Shown piece by piece: positions 59,706 to 64,000 of a stretch of DNA of 64,000 nt (the stretch's first letter is position 1; the number at the start of each line of letters is the position of its first letter). Source of the stretch: Elymus sibiricus (lineage: Eukaryota > Streptophyta > Magnoliopsida > Poales > Poaceae). The position numbers and the translations under genes are program-made. The stretch covers positions 240,578,866 through 240,642,865 of the forward strand of contig CM077676.1 in the NCBI GenBank assembly GCA_039707655.1, given 5' to 3'. The notes beneath the pieces were generated by a model. The model saw only the letters and a program-made list of their open reading frames with translations. It was not told the DNA's origin and made no database searches.

Positions 59706-60417
59706 GAGCACGCCATCACCGTGGTGAGCACAGCTCCCCTCAGTGAGATCATGGGCTGCCGCGACGCCTTTAGCCAGGTCGCCAAGTGGGCCATCGAGCT
59801 GGCCTCCCACACGATCCTCTACGAGCCCCGCACCGCCATCAAGTCCCAGGCCCTGGCCAACTTCCTCGTCGACCGGGCAGAGACCCAGTACCTACCGCCG
59901 GCTCCCGACTCGACGCACTGGTGCATGCACTTCGATGGCTCGAAGATGCTCACCGGCTTGGGAGCCAGCATCGTACTCTCCTGCCCCAAGGGTGACCGGC
60001 TGCGCTACGCGCTCCAGATCCACTTCGCCGCCTCCAACAACGTGGCCGAATACGAAGCCCTTGTCCACGGCCTCTGGCTGGCCAAGGATATCGGCATCCG
60101 GCGCATCCTCTGCTACGGCGACTCCGACCTGGTGGTGCAGCAAGTGTCTGGCGAGTGGGACGCCAGGGATGCCAACATGGCCAGCTACCGCTTCCTGCTC
60201 CAACAGATGACTGGTGGCTTCGATGGCTGCGAGTTCCTCCACGCCCCTCGAGCCGAGAATGAGGCGGCCGACACACTAGCCAGGATTGGCTCCACCCAGC
60301 AGGCCATCCCAGCCGGTGTCTCCCTCGAGCACCTGTGCAAACCTTCCATCAAGCCGTCTCCCGACTCGGAGTCCATCTTTGTCCCAGCCGACCCGACGGC
60401 TTCCGCCTCCGGCTCGG
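59706..60417 (+). pseudogene. RNase H domain (plant-type, Tat)
   Basis: Removes RNA from the RNA-DNA hybrid. Continues the frame after the TAG at 59703. Catalytic pattern is visible: MHFDGSK (Asp), NNVAEYEALVHGL (Glu), CYGDSDLVVQQV (Asp) and ENEAADTLARIG (Asp). The presence of this second, RNase HI-like domain supports the Tat assignment. The reading frame changes just before the following minisatellite (about 60400-60420). Confidence 0.85.
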
Positions 60418-60545
60418 GACTGCCGGCTCCGGCTCGGGGACTACCGCTCCGGTCCCGGGGGCTGCTGTTTCCGACCCAGCCCCGGGGGCTGCCGGCTCCA
60501 GGTCGAGGACCGCCGCCTCAGTCTCGGGGGCTGCCGGCTCCGGCC
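60418..60545 (+). repeat. 21-bp coding minisatellite between RNase H and integrase
   Basis: Six units starting at 60418, 60439, 60460, 60487, 60508 and 60529, consensus GGCTGCCGGCTCCGGCTCGGG. All are 21 bp except one of 27, so the length is always a multiple of three and the repeat is translatable. Confidence 0.88.
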
Positions 60546-61876
60546 TGCCGCCTCACAACCCAGCCGGCCCTATGCAAGCTGCCGTACTCACGGTGGTGGA
60601 GGCACCATCATGGGCGCAGCCAATCCTCACCTTCTTGGTGAGCGGCGTACTCCCCAACGACGAGGTCGAGGCCCGGCAGGTGCAGTGCCGGGCCTCTGCC
60701 TACAACATCATCAACAACGAGCTCGTCAACCGCAGCACAACCGGCGTTTTCTAGCGCTGCGTCGAGACGGCCAAGGGGCTCGAGATCCTACGCGACATCC
60801 ACCAGGGCGAGTGCGAGCATCACGCCGCCTCGCGGTCCCTGGTGGCCAAAGCTTTCCGCCACGGCTTCTACTGGCCGACTGCTCTGAAGGACGCCGAGCA
60901 GCTGGTCCTCAAGTGCAAGGGATGCTAGCACTTCAGCACCCAGATCCACCAGCCGGCTTCAGCTCTCTAGACCATCCGCATCACATGGCCCTTTGTCGTC
61001 TGGGGCCTTGACATGGTGGGGCCTTTCAAGACCGCTCGAGGCGGCATGACGCACCTGTTGGTGGCTGTCGACAAGTTCACCAAGTGGATCGAGGCAAGGC
61101 CGATCAAGAAGCTCGACGGTCCCACAGCCGTCAAGTTCACCAAAGACATTGCTGTCCGCTATGGCGTCCCCAACAGCATCATCACCGACAACGACACCAA
61201 CTTCGCCAAGGGCGCGCTGGCTCGTTACTGCTCCGTCTCCGGCATCCGGCTCAACCTGGCCTCCGTCGCGCATCCCCAGTCGAACGGCCAAGCGGAGCGG
61301 GCGAACGGCCTCATCCTGGCCGGCACCAAGCCCCGGCTCGTCGAGCCGCTCGTGCGTTCACCCGGTAGATGGATCGATGAGCTGCCGGCTGTCCAGTGGA
61401 GTCTCTGGACCTCGCCAAACCGGTCAACCGGCTTCACCCCCTTCTTCCTCGTCTACGGGGCCGAGGCAGTCATCCCCGCGGACATTGAGTTCGACTCGCC
61501 TCGGGTCACCCTGTACATGGAGGTGGAAGCAAAGGCCGCGCGTGAAGACGGCATCGACCTCCTCAAGGAAGAGCGCCTACCGGCCCTCAGCCGGTCGGCC
61601 ATATACTAGCAGAACTTGCGCCATTACCATAGCAAGAAGATCAAGCCCCTCGCGTTCCGCGAGGGCGACCTTGTGCTCCGGCTGGTCCAGCGGGCAGCCG
61701 GCCAACACAAGCTGTCCTCCCCATGGGAGGGCCCCTTCATCGTCAGCAAAGCCCTGCGTAACAACGCGTACTACCTCATCGACGCGCAGAAGGCAAACAA
61801 GCACAAGAGAGACGCCTCTGGCGAGGAGACGGAACGCCCATGGAACGCAGAACTCCTTCGCCCGTTTTACAGTTGA
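60546..61876 (+). pseudogene. int: Integrase of Tat-lineage element
   Basis: Inserts the cDNA into the genome. It reads in the frame two positions off the upstream pol frame. It has a zinc-binding-type N terminus (IHQGECEHH ... KCKGC), a catalytic core with GLDMVGPF (Asp), TDNDTNF (Asp) and NGQAERAN (Glu), and a C-terminal part (PLAFREGDLVLRLVQ, SPWEGPFIVSKAL) ending PFYS and TGA at 61874. TAGs at 60752, 60926, 60968 and 61607 interrupt it; at VF-RCV, GC-HFS, SAL-TI and IY-QNL related elements carry glutamine. Confidence 0.88.
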
Positions 61877-62629
61877 ACCATGTATGTATGTATCGCTACC
61901 TTTTGGAATTAATGAAAGCAGCAGGTCCCCCGAACGACACTCGGGGGCTACCTTTTCATCTCTACCGAGCTTTTTTTATCACTTGCGCACTTTACCGCAT
62001 TTGCCTCCCTCCCGCCAGGTCGGCGTGTCTGGCTCGGGGGCTCGCCGGCTAGCCCGCGCCTTGCTCTTCTGCAGCCGGCCCGGTAGCGGGCGCACTGCCT
62101 AAGCCTCCTCTCTGCCACAAGCCATAGACCGGCTCCCGGCTATCTGGCTGGCCAGAGCCAAAGGCTAAAAGCACCCTCATGCGAAAGGTGGCTAAGGACA
62201 AACGTCCGGCTCGGTCAATTCGACCTTCCCTCTCACTCATCACCGCATAGATCGGCTGCGCTCCAGCCGGCTTCGCTGCCTGCAGCCCGGCCCAGTGGGT
62301 GTTTCGCTTGTGCTCAAGTCCTAAAAACCTAAGTATTGTGCACTCCCTTTCGAATCCGACTCCCCGACCCAGCTACAGACCGGCTCCCGGCTGTCCGGCT
62401 GGCACGGAGGAAGTTGAGGAGGGAGGTGCACAAGAAAAACGGTCTAAGGAAAAGAGCAAAGGCGAGCCGCCAACTAGCAGAAGTTACACATAAACTGAAA
62501 CATATGCATATATACAGCAAAAGGCCCACGGCCAAGAGTTCATTACATGAATCTACACCCCTAGTGGGTGGACTTGCCAACTAACAAAAGTTCCAAGTAT
62601 GAAAGCAAAAAACGGGAAAGATAATAGCC
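61877..62629 (+). other. Spacer after pol, no gene
   Basis: Non-coding; contains CGAACGACACTCGGGGGCTA, a motif type recurrent in 3' regions of such elements, and several GCCGGCTCCCGGCT-like short repeats. Confidence 0.6.
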
Positions 62630-63986
62630 CTAAGTTGCGGGTGCGTTGGCCTCGGGCTGAGCCGGCTCCTCTGTGCCGCCGGTGTCCTCCTCTCCGGCAG
62701 CATCGGCGTAGGACCCGGCGCTGGAGCCGGTCCCCTCATCGTCCGTCTCGCCCGCACTGCCCTCCAGGTCCTCGAAGGCCAGGCCGAACTCGTCCGCAAG
62801 GAGCACCGTGCCGTCCGCCGCCCACTCCAGAATGAACTCGTCGTGAGGGGTGAACGACGCGATGTCGCTGGCCCGCACAGCGATCGGAGTTGCCCGCTGC
62901 GCCAGGTCGTCCTCCGTCCCGGCCCGCCGAGCGGCCAGCTGGTCCAGGTTGACGCCCGGGTACCAAGACAACACGAAGGATAGCGCCATCTCCGCGCCGG
63001 CTCGGGCCGTAGAAGCCCTCCAAGCGTCGAGCCGCGCCGAGCCGGCCTCGAGCCACCACTAGCCGGCTGACGGTTTGGGGCTGCACCGCGTCTGGCCATA
63101 GAGCGCCCACCACCGCCAGGCCGGCATCACGGAGCTGGCTCATGCCGCGCCCCACCGCCCACAGCCGGCCCTCGGTGGCGACCTTGATCTCCGTCATGGT
63201 CTAAGCGGCGAGCATGCCGATGTGGACCCCCGTCGCCCTCTGATCCTCCCGGTATACCTCCACGGCCTCCTCGGACGGTGCCTGCGTCTTGGGGAAGGCC
63301 TCAGGGGAAGAAGAAGAACAGCGAAAGGGAAGACGAAAAGAATGAGAAAGGAACTAAAAGACCTAGCCGGGCGCAGCCGCCAGCCGGGCACAGAAAAACA
63401 AAGAGCAGACGAAAACTTACCCGCGAGCAGCATGTCAATATGCCGCACCTCCGCCAACACCCCTTGCTCCTTCAGCGACCACTCGCTGGCGCGGCGTTCA
63501 TAGTCCGCCTTGAGCTGGGTGACCTCCTTGGTGGCCTTCTCCACCCGCCCGTCCTTCTCAGCCACCGCCTTGCGGTGCTTCTCCGCAAGCTAGTCCAGCT
63601 CGGCCTTGTGCGCGGCTGCCGCCTCGTCCCTCTCCCGGACCAGCCGGGCCGCCTCCTCCTGCAACCGGTCGTGCTCCGCGGCCGCCTCGTCCCGTAGCCG
63701 GCCGGCCTCGGCTCGCTGGCGCAGGAGCCCCTACACTTCGGCCGGGTCGATGGCAGCGGTTGCACAGCCGGATCGGAGTCCCGGTCAGTAGCCGGACAAG
63801 AAGTAAAACAAAGAAGCAAGAAGATTTAACCCGGCTGCTACGCAGCTGGCCCGAATCTCGGGGGCTACACCCAGTGGGTGCGCTGGCGCGCCCCCACTGG
63901 AAAAATGCAAGACGTACCTTTGGCTTGGCGCAGCTCCTCCTCCTTGGTGGCGAGCTGGGTCTGGACCCTGCGATACATGCCGACAA
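62630..63986 (-). pseudogene. Antisense ORF of Tat-lineage element, coiled-coil protein with introns
   Basis: Runs opposite to pol. A coiled-coil exon (63733-63421: RDEAAAEHDRLQEEAARL, KATKEVTQLKADYERRASEW) ends at a GTAAGT donor. After an intron (63420-63300) comes an exon beginning AFPKTQAPSEEAVEVY, containing TEIKVATEGRLWAVGRGM, and, after one frame change near 62990, MALSFVLSWYPGVNLDQLAA and an acidic tail ending at 62630. It resembles the proteins annotated as 'putative gypsy type transposon' (Transposase_28-associated) in grasses; the N-terminal domain would be beyond the window. TAGs at 63733-63731, 63592-63590 and 63203-63201 break it. Function unknown. Confidence 0.65.
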
Positions 63987-64000
63987 GACGGTTGTAGGCC

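Larger units (their letters stand above)
55158..64000 (+). mobile_element. Tat-lineage Gypsy retrotransposon, 3' end outside window
   Basis: 5' LTR 55158-55927 (TGTCGAGGGG ... CACGACA), primer site, gag, protease, reverse transcriptase, RNase H, integrase, then a spacer with an antisense ORF. Order protease-RT-RNase H-integrase is Gypsy type. The RNase H resembles the extra plant-type RNase H of Tat elements, and antisense ORFs are known in several Tat-lineage elements (maize Grande, for example). The coding region is much GC-richer than the surroundings. The target duplication is expected to be GCTTT (55153-55157). Confidence 0.88.

Noticed and set aside
55948..61876. Stop-codon reassignment or programmed TAG readthrough as explanation for ten TAGs
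   Set aside because: A plant nuclear genome uses TAG as stop, ten readthrough sites in one polyprotein is implausible, and methylation-driven CAG>TAG explains position and type.
61149..62102. 317-codon open frame overlapping integrase
   Set aside because: It is in another frame of the integrase gene, whose catalytic motifs are in the frame starting at 61013; Ser/Pro/Arg-rich shadow.

Overview
The window is plant nuclear DNA from a large, repeat-rich grass genome, most probably Triticeae (wheat, Aegilops, barley or rye). The grounds are nested LTR retrotransposons, CACTA transposons with AGTCCCGG-type and GGCC-type subterminal repeats, a BARE/WIS/Angela-type Copia LTR, and a Gypsy LTR beginning TGATACGTCTCC. 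I see no intact host gene. The only gene-like host remnants are a decayed F-box gene (minus strand, about 44.95-45.36 kb) and a possible C-terminal gene fragment (about 49.1-49.3 kb).

Left half (1-44.9 kb) is one nested stack that can be peeled layer by layer. The oldest visible layer is a CACTA element (CACTA2, 39157-44938, left end outside the window) with a broken multi-exon Transposase_24-type gene. A minus-strand Gypsy element sits in it; its 5' LTR (35648-39156), primer site and gag start are visible. A non-autonomous element with very long LTRs and a tiny internal region (the 'outer element', 1-34993) interrupts that gag. The outer element's 5' LTR carries a complete 11.85-kb LARD-type element (514-12366, TSD AGATA). 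Its 3' LTR carries a complete 12.39-kb CACTA element (CACTA1, 18815-31205, TSD TCA). CACTA1 holds three genes: a small coiled-coil/membrane protein, a TNP2-type transposase with two frameshifts, and a multi-exon gene ending in a Ulp1/C48 peptidase-like domain.

The middle (44.9-52.8 kb) is the least TE-covered part. It holds the F-box pseudogene, a possible MITE, the 3' tail of a non-LTR element, an approximately 745-bp imperfect inverted repeat with an extra direct copy, a possible gene fragment, a 1.8-kb Angela/BARE 3' LTR on the minus strand, and a 229-bp segmental duplication.

The right part (52.8-64 kb) is the 3' end of a Gypsy element (Sabrina-like by recollection). Its LTR is interrupted by a GC-rich Tat-lineage Gypsy element (55158 to beyond the window end). 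That element keeps gag, protease, reverse transcriptase, RNase H and integrase almost collinear, plus an antisense ORF downstream of pol. Its sense coding region is broken by ten in-frame stops, all TAG, several at positions where the family has glutamine. This is the pattern expected from CAG-to-TAG deamination at CHG-methylated sites, and weaker traces of it appear in the other elements. I found no tRNA, rRNA or CRISPR features. Family names are from memory; boundaries marked as exact were read from TG...CA or CACTA ends, primer sites, polypurine tracts and target-site duplications.
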